A stretch of 64,000 nt of DNA from Melioribacteraceae bacterium (lineage in GTDB: Bacteria > Bacteroidota > Ignavibacteria > Ignavibacteriales > Melioribacteraceae). Below the pieces are notes generated by a model. That model saw only the letters and a program-made list of their open reading frames with translations. It was not told the DNA's origin and searched no databases. Position numbers and translations under genes: made by a program. How positions within the stretch are numbered: the first letter of the stretch is position 1; every line of letters starts with the position of its first letter. Location of the stretch: positions 1 to 64,000 of the forward strand of contig JAEINS010000017.1 of the NCBI GenBank assembly GCA_016342755.1. Direction: 5' to 3'. This document shows positions 8,098-17,916 of the stretch, in pieces.

Positions 8098-11043
8098 TTA
8101 CTTTATAACAGCAATTTTTATAATCTTTGAACCGCTGTTTCCATTATTTCCTTTAACTTCTAAATGCGCAAAATACACACCGCTCTGTATATCAGCCACA
8201 TTCCAGACTGTTTCATTATCAAAACCACCAATAGCTTTGTCTGATAATTCTGCAACATAATCTCCAACTAAATCGAATATTTTGATTGTAATATCAGAAT
8301 CTTCCGAAACATAGTATCTAATGTTTGTTTCACCACTATAAACAGGATTTGGCCAGTTATAAGCTTTATCTTTTGGGAAAAACTCTGATATTGTTTCTGT
8401 TGATTTTACTGAAGGAGCTACAGATGAATTATACTGATCAGCATATTTCTGTCCCCAAAAGATTTCACCTTCTGTATCACTTATATGCCAAACCATAAGT
8501 TGATTTGAATTTGTAATAACAGCTAAAGATGCTCTTCCATCGTAATTAAATACAACCGGAGTTGTCGCCAACATTTCGCCAGCAGAAATTGGGAATCCTT
8601 CTAATACTTCTCCATCATTTCCAGATATTGCGTAAATCATTCCGTTTTCTGTTGAAGCAATTATATCTGACTTATTGTCTCCATCCAAATCAACTGATAA
8701 AGGCTGACCAACAAAGTTGTATCCATTTATTTCTGAATAAGGGAAATTATCTGCAGAAATTCCTTGCTCGTTTATAGCATGAACTTTATTACCTTCACAA
8801 TAAACTGCGTAATAACTATTGTCGTTTTTTAGATCAGCTAAACTGAATGAATTTACTGATGAGTCAATTTCGGTTTCAACTAAGTTTCCATTCGCATTTA
8901 ATACAATTTTATTATCAAATAAAACTGTATTAAAACCATTATTACTGCTAGCAATTTGTTTTGGTTCATGAACAGAAAAAATCAAATTATTTTCTATATA
9001 CCAACTAGATGAAGTTAGAATACTATTATTAGCTGTCAGACTTATAATTTCACCGTTAAAAGAATTAGTTTCTACTAATTGACTCTGAAAATTTAGATCT
9101 GTTTCATAAATCTTTCCATTTTCAGCACCAACCAATATTTTACCTTCATCTTTTAATAAAACTGGTGCAGATACTATTTTACTATCAAGAGCAATAGTTT
9201 CTCTAGTATCTATGTTATTTTCAGTAATAATAGCACTAAGTTTATCATCAATTGTTCCAACAATAAACTTTTTTCCATCTATAGAATAAGAAACAGTTTT
9301 TTCATTAGAAAAATCTAGAATTTGTTGATGGATAGTAGATTCGATAATTATGTCTGTTTTGTAAACACTTCTACCATAGCCTATTAAAATGGCTTTATTA
9401 TCTGATGTCAGAGATAAATCGGAAGGATGTTCGCTACCATTATTACTAATATCTATCATTCTGTTAGCAATTAACTCAATCTTGTCACTTTCATAACTAA
9501 GATTAAAACTCATAGTATTAGCTATTTCAGAAAAATCTGTCATACTAATTAAAGACGCAGCACCAGAATTCGATTTTGTATTTGGTCTTGTATCATTGGT
9601 AAATGAATTCTTATATAATTCAGAATCATTTTCTTTGTACCAAAAATCGAACTCTTCACCTTCACCAACGGCAGTTGTACCAAATATTGTTTGAAATTCC
9701 TCGCCAATATCCTGAATACCATCAGCTTCTTCTAAATCAACACCACGGTTGTCTATATCAACATTAATTTTATTTACTTCTATATTATCTGCAATAATGC
9801 TTTCATCAATATGCCAAACCAAAATACCATTGCCTGGTACAGCCCAGTCAAATTCATCAACATCAAGTATAACACCGCTTAAAGTATCTACTTCAAAACT
9901 GTAAAATCCTGTTGTATCTTTTGGCAGACTAAATTCTTTTAATTCGCCATTAACTTTGTATTGAATATTGATTCCGTCTTTTAAGGCATCACGCTGTCTA
10001 TTTTCAACAAGATAATACTCGGTAGCGTTTATAGGAATTTTATAAATATATGGTTCTGTTCCAGAAATCAATTTAGTTTTAATATTAACTAATCCTGAAA
10101 AAACATTTAAAGTAATAGGAGTTTCCCATCCTAAATATATTTTCTCCCAAGGAGACGGTTCAGGTGGAAATAATCCGCTATAAGCAAAAATTGCCTGACC
10201 ATCCATTAAGCCAAATCGGCCGATAGCACTTTTACCGGTGTTTGTATCAAATAAATCCGGCAAGCCAAGATGACTCGCAATATTAGCCACAGTTAAACCG
10301 TTTATTGATAGTTCCAATAAAGTAGTTCCGCCTATTCCACTCATTTCTCTGCTTTCTGTTTCCGGCAGCAAAAGAGTGTTTGTAATCATGAAGTTTCCAT
10401 TGTCAACAGAAAAACCTTCAAAAGACTGACCATAAATGTTCTTTAAAGATTTTTCACCTAAGTAAACTGAAGGCAAATCACGTTCACCGCCAATACTTCC
10501 CGGAACACTTATATCATTTCCAACACCGGCGTGAAAGATTACAAATAAATCATAATCATTGAAATTTACATCTGAGTTTTCTGCATCGGCTAATTCCCAG
10601 ACTTCTTTACTAAATTCGCCAAGACCGCTATAATCAGAAGTACCCGGATCCGGAGAATATTCTCTAATCCTTTTAGAAACCGTAAGAATATTTGGAAGAA
10701 CTTTATACGAGATTTCTAATTTACCGCCCGAAACTTTGCTGAAATAGTTTTTGGCAAATAGCAGATGATCTTCAAAAAACTCTTTGTTGTGCGGTAACGG
10801 ATCAATAATATCAAAACCATAATCCTTAGAATACCCGGTTCCAAATTTACCATTGCCGGAAGTACCATCATCACGATCGTCCTGAAACTCAACCAATACA
10901 GCTAATATGTTCAGCTCATTAGTATTTAAGACAGCATTTCTATTTCCGTTTGGAACAGTGTTTACTTTACGCACAAAAGTTTGGGCAGATAAACTGCCCA
11001 AACTTATTAAACTAACTAATAATGAATAAAATATTATTCTCAT
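8098..11043 (-). CDS. T9SS-exported M6-peptidase-like protein with degenerate active site
   Basis: The 981-residue protein has a signal peptide (about 20 residues), an M6 (immune inhibitor A-like) metallopeptidase-type region at about residues 40-420, a middle region of propeller or FG-GAP-like repeats (for example SVDLDGDNKSDIIASTENG) and a Por-type sorting domain over the last 85 residues (NWPNPVYSGETNIRYYV, ending SKIIKIAVIK). In M6 enzymes HEFGHxLGLPDLYD carries the zinc ligands. Here the same block, near residues 248-262, reads TVANIASHLGLPDLFD, so the HExxH positions are ANIAS. The rest of the domain, including GRFGLMDG and WEKIYLGW, is kept. I infer a pseudo-protease, perhaps a binding or structural protein. 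It follows porV by 6 nt, so it is co-expressed with the secretion machinery. Confidence 0.85.
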   Translation of the reverse strand: MRIIFYSLLVSLISLGSLSAQTFVRKVNTVPNGNRNAVLNTNELNILAVLVEFQDDRDDGTSGNGKFGTGYSKDYGFDIIDPLPHNKEFFEDHLLFAKNYFSKVSGGKLEISYKVLPNILTVSKRIREYSPDPGTSDYSGLGEFSKEVWELADAENSDVNFNDYDLFVIFHAGVGNDISVPGSIGGERDLPSVYLGEKSLKNIYGQSFEGFSVDNGNFMITNTLLLPETESREMSGIGGTTLLELSINGLTVANIASHLGLPDLFDTNTGKSAIGRFGLMDGQAIFAYSGLFPPEPSPWEKIYLGWETPITLNVFSGLVNIKTKLISGTEPYIYKIPINATEYYLVENRQRDALKDGINIQYKVNGELKEFSLPKDTTGFYSFEVDTLSGVILDVDEFDWAVPGNGILVWHIDESIIADNIEVNKINVDIDNRGVDLEEADGIQDIGEEFQTIFGTTAVGEGEEFDFWYKENDSELYKNSFTNDTRPNTKSNSGAASLISMTDFSEIANTMSFNLSYESDKIELIANRMIDISNNGSEHPSDLSLTSDNKAILIGYGRSVYKTDIIIESTIHQQILDFSNEKTVSYSIDGKKFIVGTIDDKLSAIITENNIDTRETIALDSKIVSAPVLLKDEGKILVGAENGKIYETDLNFQSQLVETNSFNGEIISLTANNSILTSSSWYIENNLIFSVHEPKQIASSNNGFNTVLFDNKIVLNANGNLVETEIDSSVNSFSLADLKNDNSYYAVYCEGNKVHAINEQGISADNFPYSEINGYNFVGQPLSVDLDGDNKSDIIASTENGMIYAISGNDGEVLEGFPISAGEMLATTPVVFNYDGRASLAVITNSNQLMVWHISDTEGEIFWGQKYADQYNSSVAPSVKSTETISEFFPKDKAYNWPNPVYSGETNIRYYVSEDSDITIKIFDLVGDYVAELSDKAIGGFDNETVWNVADIQSGVYFAHLEVKGNNGNSGSKIIKIAVIK

Positions 11044-11049
11044 AATTTT

Positions 11050-12222
11050 TTATATACCTCTTGGGAATCCATGAGTTTTAGCTTCACTTCCTCCCCATCC
11101 AATCATAATAGTAAATCTTAAAGTTTCGGATAGAGGATGATTTTCGCCATTTTTAAATACACTTGTTGTTATATAACTAAAATCGAATCCATACATATCA
11201 TATCTAAGACCGGCACCAAACGTCAAGAATTTTCTGTTACCGTAATCAGGGTCTTCATAAAAGAAACCAGTTCTTAAAGCAAATAAAAAGTCGTTAGGAT
11301 CGCCATACCAATATTCCAATCCAAAAGAAGTAACAACGTCTTTTAATTCTTCACTCATCGGATCATCGGCCCATGCGGTAAAAATAGCTTTGTAGAATTC
11401 ATCTTTTTCTTCAACTTTAGTTGAATCGCCGCTTCCTCTATCAACTAATAATTTACTGAAGTCAAGAGTAGCAGTTAAAGAATTATATTCATCCTGGAAT
11501 ACTTTGTATGCAAAACCTAATCTAAAGTTTGTAGGAATTGGATCGGCCTGATCCTGATCAATATATGTTATTTTAGGACCAATGTTGCTTAAGTTCATAC
11601 CAATACTTAACTGATTTCCAATATCACCAATTAATGGAAGATCTAATACTTCAGGTCTCCACATTGCAGCAACGTCAAAACTTACCGTAGTTGCGGTTCC
11701 GGTTCCTTTTTCTTCTTCAGTCGGCTGATCTGAAAGTTTACTATGAATTACTCTGAAGTTAAATCCAAGTCCCCAGTCCGAACTAATTTTAGTCGCGTAT
11801 CCAACTGTAGCGGCAACATCATAAGAGCTAAATTTACCTAACTCAGTTCCATCAGAACCAGTTCTAATAAATTCGCCATAATTCATAAATGAAATACTAC
11901 CGGAAATACTTCCGTCTAATGATTCCATATATTGTCTATAAGCCACATATTCGTAATATAAATCATCTAACTGAAACTGTGGCAGCCAGTTACTATGAGT
12001 AAAACTTATTTCAGAGCCGGTTAAAAAAGCAAGTCCGGCCGGATTCCAGAAAATAGCTGTAGCATCATCTGCCAAACCGCCGCCAGTTTCACCAACACCT
12101 CCGGAACGTGAGTCAGGAGCCAACAATAAAAACGGCACTGCGGTTTCGCCCTGTGCTAATGCTACTTTTCCTAATGATATTGTAATTAAAAATATCATAA
12201 CAAATTTTGATAAAACTTTCAT
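11050..12222 (-). CDS. porV: Type IX secretion outer-membrane shuttle protein PorV
   Basis: PorV (LptO) is a FadL-like outer-membrane barrel that carries secreted proteins from the T9SS translocon to the PorU sortase. The start at 12222 is chosen because GGAGGA lies 8 nt upstream; an in-frame start 8 codons earlier is not supported. The product has 390 residues, with a signal peptide ending KVALAQ and the hallmark N-terminal block RSGGVGETGGGLADDATAIFWNPAGLA at about residues 45-70 (quoted pieces: SGGVGETGGG, FWNPAGLA). Aromatic and Gly-rich strands follow, as in the PorV/PorQ family. It lies 56 nt downstream of porU and 6 nt upstream of the M6-like gene. This adjacency supports PorV over other PorV/PorQ paralogues. 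Confidence 0.9.
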   Translation of the reverse strand: MKVLSKFVMIFLITISLGKVALAQGETAVPFLLLAPDSRSGGVGETGGGLADDATAIFWNPAGLAFLTGSEISFTHSNWLPQFQLDDLYYEYVAYRQYMESLDGSISGSISFMNYGEFIRTGSDGTELGKFSSYDVAATVGYATKISSDWGLGFNFRVIHSKLSDQPTEEEKGTGTATTVSFDVAAMWRPEVLDLPLIGDIGNQLSIGMNLSNIGPKITYIDQDQADPIPTNFRLGFAYKVFQDEYNSLTATLDFSKLLVDRGSGDSTKVEEKDEFYKAIFTAWADDPMSEELKDVVTSFGLEYWYGDPNDFLFALRTGFFYEDPDYGNRKFLTFGAGLRYDMYGFDFSYITTSVFKNGENHPLSETLRFTIMIGWGGSEAKTHGFPRGI

Positions 12223-12278
12223 TTTTTTATTCCTCCAAATGAACAATTCATAACTTTCAAAAAACTTAAACCAATATA

Positions 12279-15200
12279 TTACCTAATTACTGATAATTTT
12301 CCAAGGATATTATTATTGTACTCGCCGTCAGATGTCTTCACATTTAGCTTATATAAATAGGTTCCGCTTGCTAAATTATCGCCATCCTCATCACGTCCAT
12401 CCCATGGTATTTTTACAAATTTCTCTAAAATATTATTTTCTTCAATTTCTCTAATTAATCTCCCGGCAACTGTGTATATTTTTATCTTTACATCAACATC
12501 TATTGTTAAATTATGCTGAAAAGTAAAAACCGTATTTGCACTAAATGGATTTGGATAGTTGACAACATTTCTAACAGCAAGACCGGTTTCGTTTACAACT
12601 GAAAAATAACTTTCACTTTCACCTGGATTGTTATAAACATCCCAAGCTTTAACTTTAATCTTATATTCTCCCGATTCTAACCCCAGAAAACTATAATTGA
12701 TTACACCCGATTTCCCGTCAGCATCTTTATCACCAACAAAATAATTTGTTAAATCAATAGGTTTTTCGATATCATCATTTAAGATTCCTTCTAACTTATG
12801 TCCAATTCCTGTTCCGGTTGTATTTAATCCGCTATCATCCGAAACATTTACAATTAAGTTAAAATTAGGATTAACTAAATACGAATTTTCAAATGAGGCA
12901 TCATCGTAAAATATTTCTACTTCTGGACCTTTTTTGTCAGTAACCTTTGTTGTATCTGTTCCGCCAACTACTAATTTATCAGTAAAACCAATTCCATCAT
13001 CAGTTGCGTTAAACGAATAAACTACAATTTTACCGGTCTGGTTTTCATAAGAAATATCTTTCGGCATTATAAAATTAGCTTTAAACTCTCCATTAGTAAT
13101 AGATGCTCTTCCTCTAAAAAGGATTCCGCCCTGATCTATCATTGAGTAATTAGCGTCTTTTAGATCAACTATTCTTTCAGAATCAAATACTGAAATAATT
13201 GCTTCACCATTAAAATTATTATCAACTAGACCGGCTCCGTTTAATACATGCCCGCTAATTGAGGTTTTGCTAAGTGCTTTAAGCTGAACAATCTGGGTAA
13301 AAGAATTTCCATTTACCGAATCTATTTTAATTTCTTTTACGGGAATTTTTAATCTTAAACAAGGATCAGCAAAAAGATGGTATTTTTTTGTATTAGCCGA
13401 AGACGGATAATATTCATTTTTGGCATTCATAAAAACTGCGCCAATGCGTAATGGTAATCCGCCTACATCTTTGAGAAACAAGTTCTGATAAAACTTTTTA
13501 TTTAATTCGGAATTTGCTCCGGCAATTACAAGTCTGGCTGCCGCAAAAACACCAATCGAGCCTTTATCATTCATCAAAAACAGTTCTTCCGCGGCACTTT
13601 TATCTTCATGGTTATCATAATAAGCAAAATCGCATGTAGCGGCAGTTAAGAAAAAGAACTTGTCATTTTCAATTTTCGATAAAGCTTCGTTAAGAACAAA
13701 TACTCTTTCGTCTGCCCATACTTTGGGATTTCCATGACCGGTATAATTAACTAGAAGACTACCGTTATTGATTGCATTAATAATTTCTGTATTAACTTCC
13801 GGCTTTCTTCTTCCCGAGCCGACTATAGTTTCTTCGTATTCGCCCAAATAAATTTTATTCTGATTAAAAGAAGTTGGAATAATATCTTTTGATAATTCTT
13901 CAGATTGTCTTGTATGTAAAGTTTCTGTAGTTGAACTAGGAGTCCAGGCATCATCAGCAACTAATGTAATTTCATTTCGCCAAACACCTTGCGGAGCGTT
14001 TGTTTCGTAAGCTATAATTTTATCAACCAGCGACTGAGCCTCTTCCTCAGAATCACAGCAGAATCTTCCTAAAGCTAAATCTAAAAAAGAATCATTACCA
14101 GAAATTCTTGCGTAATAATCATCTATAGGATAGGATGCTAATTCGCTCAGTGATTCTACAGTCTGATATGTTGGAATAATATTTTTATTCTCACCGCTTA
14201 AATTATAATAATCGTAGCTACCGTCGCCAAATAATAAAACAAATGATGGTTTTGTATTCCAGTTATCAAAAGCATATTTTAAGAAATCTCTAATAGCAAC
14301 CGGATCTAAACTTCCGCATGAAAACTCATTAAAAAGTTCATCTCTATCAATAATCTTAGTAGATATTTTTTCCGGTGCTTCGTTGTTTCTAAAATTGGCC
14401 AATCTTTCTGCCTGAGTTCTGAAATCCTGAGATGCTATAATTATAAATTCTGCTCCGTCTTCAATTCCTCTTATATTGGAATTTGAAACTTGCTCAATGT
14501 TGGTTATACTTTTATATTTATTTTTATTTATTGCAAAATATTTTGAACGATTTACTTCAGTTTCTTCAGACTTAAAAATAATCTGACCGCCGTTTACACT
14601 GGCTCCATTTACAAGTTTAACATTTGCATAATCACTTATATCGTATAATTCTAACGAACTATTGCTGAAATCTGTTAATTTATATTCAACAATACCTCTA
14701 TTTATGTTCGAATAAAAAATAAGAGAATCGCTGACCGCTTTTAATTCTTTATCATACGCAATTTCAAAATAATCAAGATATCCTTTATGCTGACTAGCAG
14801 TGGCGTTATAAGATAATTTGAAAATACTCATTTCATTTAACTCTTTATTATAGGAGAAGTTTTTTTCGAGTCTTCCTCCGTAATAATATTTTCTGGAATT
14901 ACTAACTACACTTGAGCTTACAGAATTACCGTCTATTTGCACACTTAGCACAATTGAATTTTCGGCAGTATTTACAAAAGCGTAACTGAACATTGAAGAT
15001 GAACCCGCTACATGATGTTTTATTGGAATAACAAATGATCTGCTTTTAGTGTTCAAAGAAAATTCTTCATTATCATAATATTGCCTGCCGGTCTCACCTA
15101 TTTTTAGATTGTCAACTTCATAACTATAAAACGCTTCTGTTGAACTTTGCTGAATATCGGCATTTCCGTTTACATTTTGTTTAGCTTCAATCCTCTTACC

Positions 15201-16232
15201 GTTACTGCCGCCAGAAGTTATGAAAAAATAATTTTTTAGACTAAACGGATGTTTATAACGTTTTACTTCTTCACCAGAGTCATCAAGATCAAAAAAATCA
15301 GTTCCTCTGCCATACATTAAAATATAATCGTTAGAATCAAATTTACCATCTTCTTCACCAACAATTTTTATAGCTATTTCAGATAAACCATTCAACTGCT
15401 CATCTGATATAGTTTCTTTTAACTGTATGCCGCCATTATTAAATATCTTAATTGTTCTAGGATCAACTTCACCAGCATCCATACCCATTTTTTCTATATC
15501 GGAAGCTGTTATTTTATAAATACCTTCATGAGGAGCTTCAAATTTATACCAGGTTCCCTGAGATAAAACAGTTGATGTTGATTTATTTAAAGATCTCACA
15601 TCTGCTCTAGACCAGTTTTTTGCAACATTATAATTGATAACAGAATTTTCAACTATCTTGTCTGTTGATCTAGTAACTGGTGCATCAGGTGTTCCAAAAT
15701 TTATCTTAAATAAAATTTTATCATAAAGCTTAATTGTTCTGGAAGAAGCGTTAAACTGAATAGGATTTATATTTATTGTTTGAACAGGAAGAGATCTTAT
15801 TAAACCAAATTCGCCAAAAGTTACAAGATCAATTTCACTTGTTTGAGGATATTTTTCTGATGTTTCGTAAGCATCATCAGTGGTTTCATCTATTTCATAA
15901 TTTTTAACCGGAACTAAATTTCCATTAAAAACTGTGAAATTTGATGATAATATCTGAATAGTATTTCCAAATTCGGAAGGAACACCAACATTTATCTTTC
16001 TAACCAATTGCGATGCATCACCAATCTCAGTTTCATTTTCTAAAATTAAATCCGATACATAAAAACTGAAGTATTGCTGATTCCAAGATTTAATTGTTAA
16101 AGTATCTTTATAGATTGGTTTATATTCAATGATAACTGAATTATTATCGGACGAAACAATTCTTAATTCTTGTGCCGAAATAGAAAGGACATAAAAAAAG
16201 AGAAAAACACTAAAGAAAATTTTGCTTTTCAT
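12279..16232 (-). CDS. porU: Type IX secretion system sortase PorU (C25 family)
   Basis: PorU is the gingipain-related transpeptidase at the cell surface that removes the C-terminal signal of T9SS cargo and attaches it to lipopolysaccharide. This copy has 1317 residues, with a signal peptide ending SISAQ. Its C25 catalytic core spans about residues 590-960. The catalytic His lies in LVNYTGHGNPKVW near residue 833 and the Cys in LTAATCDFAYYDN near 867. The C-terminal region has Ig-like folds and a FlgD/Por-type end (VVNYPNPFSANTVFTF, ending LGKLSVIR), as in known PorU. It is the first gene of porU-porV-M6-like, starting after GGAG. The catalytic pair is intact, so activity is expected. Confidence 0.93.
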   Translation of the reverse strand: MKSKIFFSVFLFFYVLSISAQELRIVSSDNNSVIIEYKPIYKDTLTIKSWNQQYFSFYVSDLILENETEIGDASQLVRKINVGVPSEFGNTIQILSSNFTVFNGNLVPVKNYEIDETTDDAYETSEKYPQTSEIDLVTFGEFGLIRSLPVQTININPIQFNASSRTIKLYDKILFKINFGTPDAPVTRSTDKIVENSVINYNVAKNWSRADVRSLNKSTSTVLSQGTWYKFEAPHEGIYKITASDIEKMGMDAGEVDPRTIKIFNNGGIQLKETISDEQLNGLSEIAIKIVGEEDGKFDSNDYILMYGRGTDFFDLDDSGEEVKRYKHPFSLKNYFFITSGGSNGKRIEAKQNVNGNADIQQSSTEAFYSYEVDNLKIGETGRQYYDNEEFSLNTKSRSFVIPIKHHVAGSSSMFSYAFVNTAENSIVLSVQIDGNSVSSSVVSNSRKYYYGGRLEKNFSYNKELNEMSIFKLSYNATASQHKGYLDYFEIAYDKELKAVSDSLIFYSNINRGIVEYKLTDFSNSSLELYDISDYANVKLVNGASVNGGQIIFKSEETEVNRSKYFAINKNKYKSITNIEQVSNSNIRGIEDGAEFIIIASQDFRTQAERLANFRNNEAPEKISTKIIDRDELFNEFSCGSLDPVAIRDFLKYAFDNWNTKPSFVLLFGDGSYDYYNLSGENKNIIPTYQTVESLSELASYPIDDYYARISGNDSFLDLALGRFCCDSEEEAQSLVDKIIAYETNAPQGVWRNEITLVADDAWTPSSTTETLHTRQSEELSKDIIPTSFNQNKIYLGEYEETIVGSGRRKPEVNTEIINAINNGSLLVNYTGHGNPKVWADERVFVLNEALSKIENDKFFFLTAATCDFAYYDNHEDKSAAEELFLMNDKGSIGVFAAARLVIAGANSELNKKFYQNLFLKDVGGLPLRIGAVFMNAKNEYYPSSANTKKYHLFADPCLRLKIPVKEIKIDSVNGNSFTQIVQLKALSKTSISGHVLNGAGLVDNNFNGEAIISVFDSERIVDLKDANYSMIDQGGILFRGRASITNGEFKANFIMPKDISYENQTGKIVVYSFNATDDGIGFTDKLVVGGTDTTKVTDKKGPEVEIFYDDASFENSYLVNPNFNLIVNVSDDSGLNTTGTGIGHKLEGILNDDIEKPIDLTNYFVGDKDADGKSGVINYSFLGLESGEYKIKVKAWDVYNNPGESESYFSVVNETGLAVRNVVNYPNPFSANTVFTFQHNLTIDVDVKIKIYTVAGRLIREIEENNILEKFVKIPWDGRDEDGDNLASGTYLYKLNVKTSDGEYNNNILGKLSVIR

Positions 16233-16367
16233 TTGAGCGAACTCCGAAATTATACGTTAATATTTACCAAAATTAAATTAGCTAACTAATTTACCAATCA
16301 AAAATAACGTAGCAAAATTTTCTATATACTTTCCTCTAAATTTTTGTTTGTAAGTATAAGTAGTTTA

Positions 16368-16389
16368 GACATTAAATGTCAAGACATTT
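16368..16389. repeat. Overlapping palindromes upstream of porU
   Basis: GACATT, AAATGTC and GACATTT occur in a row, so the middle piece can pair with either neighbour. The site is 34 nt or more past the stop of the HD gene and about 140 nt upstream of porU. It could be an operator or two competing hairpins; it lacks a T-run. Confidence 0.35.
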
Positions 16390-16422
16390 TACCATGAGTC
16401 ATATATTTGTGCACTATAATTT

Positions 16423-16992
16423 TTAAAGCCCAAGTCTGTCTTTCTCTATTATCATTGCTTCAATACAGAATTGAATATGTTCTTCAAGAGTTATACCCAA
16501 CAATTCAGCACCTTCAATAATTTCTTCTCTACTTACTGCTCTAGAAAATCCTTTATCCTTCATTTTTTTCTTTACAGATTTCACCTGAACTTCAGTAATA
16601 GTTTTATTTGGTCTAACATAAGTTACAGAAGTAATAAATCCGGCAAGTTCATCACAAGCGAACAAAACTTTTTTTAACAAAGTATCTCTTGGAATATTTG
16701 TATAAGTTGCATGAGACATTATTGCATCTATGAAATCTTGCCCAAATCCCCGTTCTTTTAATATTTCAGCACCTTTATAAGGATGTTCTTCAACAGTTGG
16801 AAATTTTTCATAATCAAAATCGTGAAGCAAAGCAACGTTACTCCAATACTCAACATTTTCATTATTTTTTATTGCGTATGCTTTAACACAGGCTTCAACC
16901 GCATATGCATGTTTAAGTAAACTTTCACTCTTAGTAAATTCGGTTAAAATAGAATGACAATATTCGCGGTCAAGTTCTTTTTGATTAGACAT
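16423..16992 (-). CDS. HD-domain hydrolase
   Basis: The 189-residue protein is a small cytoplasmic HD-superfamily phosphohydrolase. Metal-binding residues are visible in order: LLKHAYAVE (His near residue 28), VALLHDFDYEK (His-Asp near 52-53) and the downstream HPYKGAEIL (His near 69), followed by MSHATY (His near 93). The substrate cannot be told from sequence; the family includes nucleotidases and small predicted metal-dependent phosphohydrolases. The ATG follows AGAGGAA, which overlaps the TAG stop of the upstream nth gene, so translation is probably coupled. A base-repair link through nth is guilt by association only. Confidence 0.85.
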   Translation of the reverse strand: MSNQKELDREYCHSILTEFTKSESLLKHAYAVEACVKAYAIKNNENVEYWSNVALLHDFDYEKFPTVEEHPYKGAEILKERGFGQDFIDAIMSHATYTNIPRDTLLKKVLFACDELAGFITSVTYVRPNKTITEVQVKSVKKKMKDKGFSRAVSREEIIEGAELLGITLEEHIQFCIEAMIIEKDRLGL

Positions 16993-17000
16993 AATTTCCT

Positions 17001-17642
17001 CTATTTAGAATTAAAATAATCACAATACTTTGTAATTTTACATTCAGCACATTTGGGTCGCCGTGCAATACAAATATTTCTTCCATGCATAATTAGCCAG
17101 TGAGACGAGTCTTTCCATTCCTCTTTTGGTAATAGTTCTTTTAGATCAGCTTCAATTTTCTCTGGGTTTTTGTTTACAGTTAATCCTATTAAATTTGAAA
17201 GTCTCTTAACGTGTGTATCCACAGCTATTGCGGGAATGTTAAACGCATTTGCGGCAACTACAGAAGCAGTTTTTCTACCTACGCCGGAAAGTTTTGTTAA
17301 CTTATCAAAATCAGCAGGAACTTCGCCACAATGATTTTCAATTAATTCAACACACATGTTTCTTATACTTTTCGATTTTTGTCTATAAAATCCGAGTGAG
17401 AAAATATCTTTCTCAAGTTCTTCAACCGGAACTGAAATGTAATCTTTTGGAATTATATATTTTTTGAACAAATCTTTAGTTACAATGTTTACTCTTGCAT
17501 CAGTACATTGGGCTGATAAAATTGTTGCAACTAATAGTTCAAACGGATTTTCATGATCAAGCTGTGTAACTACATCCGGATATTCTTTTCGCAGAATCTG
17601 GAATACTTTATCAGCTTTGTTTATTATTTTTTTTGAAGTCAT
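17001..17642 (-). CDS. nth: Endonuclease III
   Basis: This bifunctional DNA glycosylase/AP lyase removes oxidised pyrimidines in base-excision repair. The 213-residue length fits the family. The helix-hairpin-helix carries LSGVGRKTASVVA, where the Lys near residue 119 is the lyase nucleophile. The catalytic Asp lies in AVDTHVKRL near 137. The 4Fe-4S loop is complete as C-x6-C-x2-C-x5-C (ICIARRPKCAECKITKYC, residues about 190-207). It is first in a two-gene unit with the HD hydrolase and is divergent from the PAP2 phosphatase gene across 274 nt. Confidence 0.96.
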   Translation of the reverse strand: MTSKKIINKADKVFQILRKEYPDVVTQLDHENPFELLVATILSAQCTDARVNIVTKDLFKKYIIPKDYISVPVEELEKDIFSLGFYRQKSKSIRNMCVELIENHCGEVPADFDKLTKLSGVGRKTASVVAANAFNIPAIAVDTHVKRLSNLIGLTVNKNPEKIEADLKELLPKEEWKDSSHWLIMHGRNICIARRPKCAECKITKYCDYFNSK

Positions 17643-17916
17643 ACCAATTCTCTTTATAACAAGTGCAACGTTATTAACGTATCTAAATCTGGGAAATATT
17701 ATGAATTACTAAAACCCCTTTGCGTTCAATAAAATTCTAACTACTCGGTTTAACATTTTAACTCTCTACAAAAATAAGTAAACTGATTTGAAATTCAACT
17801 ATCAATTAAGTAGATACAACTTAATTGTAACACCAATATTATTAACATCTTAAGGTTTTTTGGATTTTAATTTTTATTTTCTATCTTCTCGCAAACAAAA
17901 CTGAACGGTACATGAA

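Noticed and set aside
8098-11043. Annotation as an active M6 metalloprotease
   Set aside because: The HExxH zinc motif is lost (ANIAS at that place), although the rest of the fold is kept.
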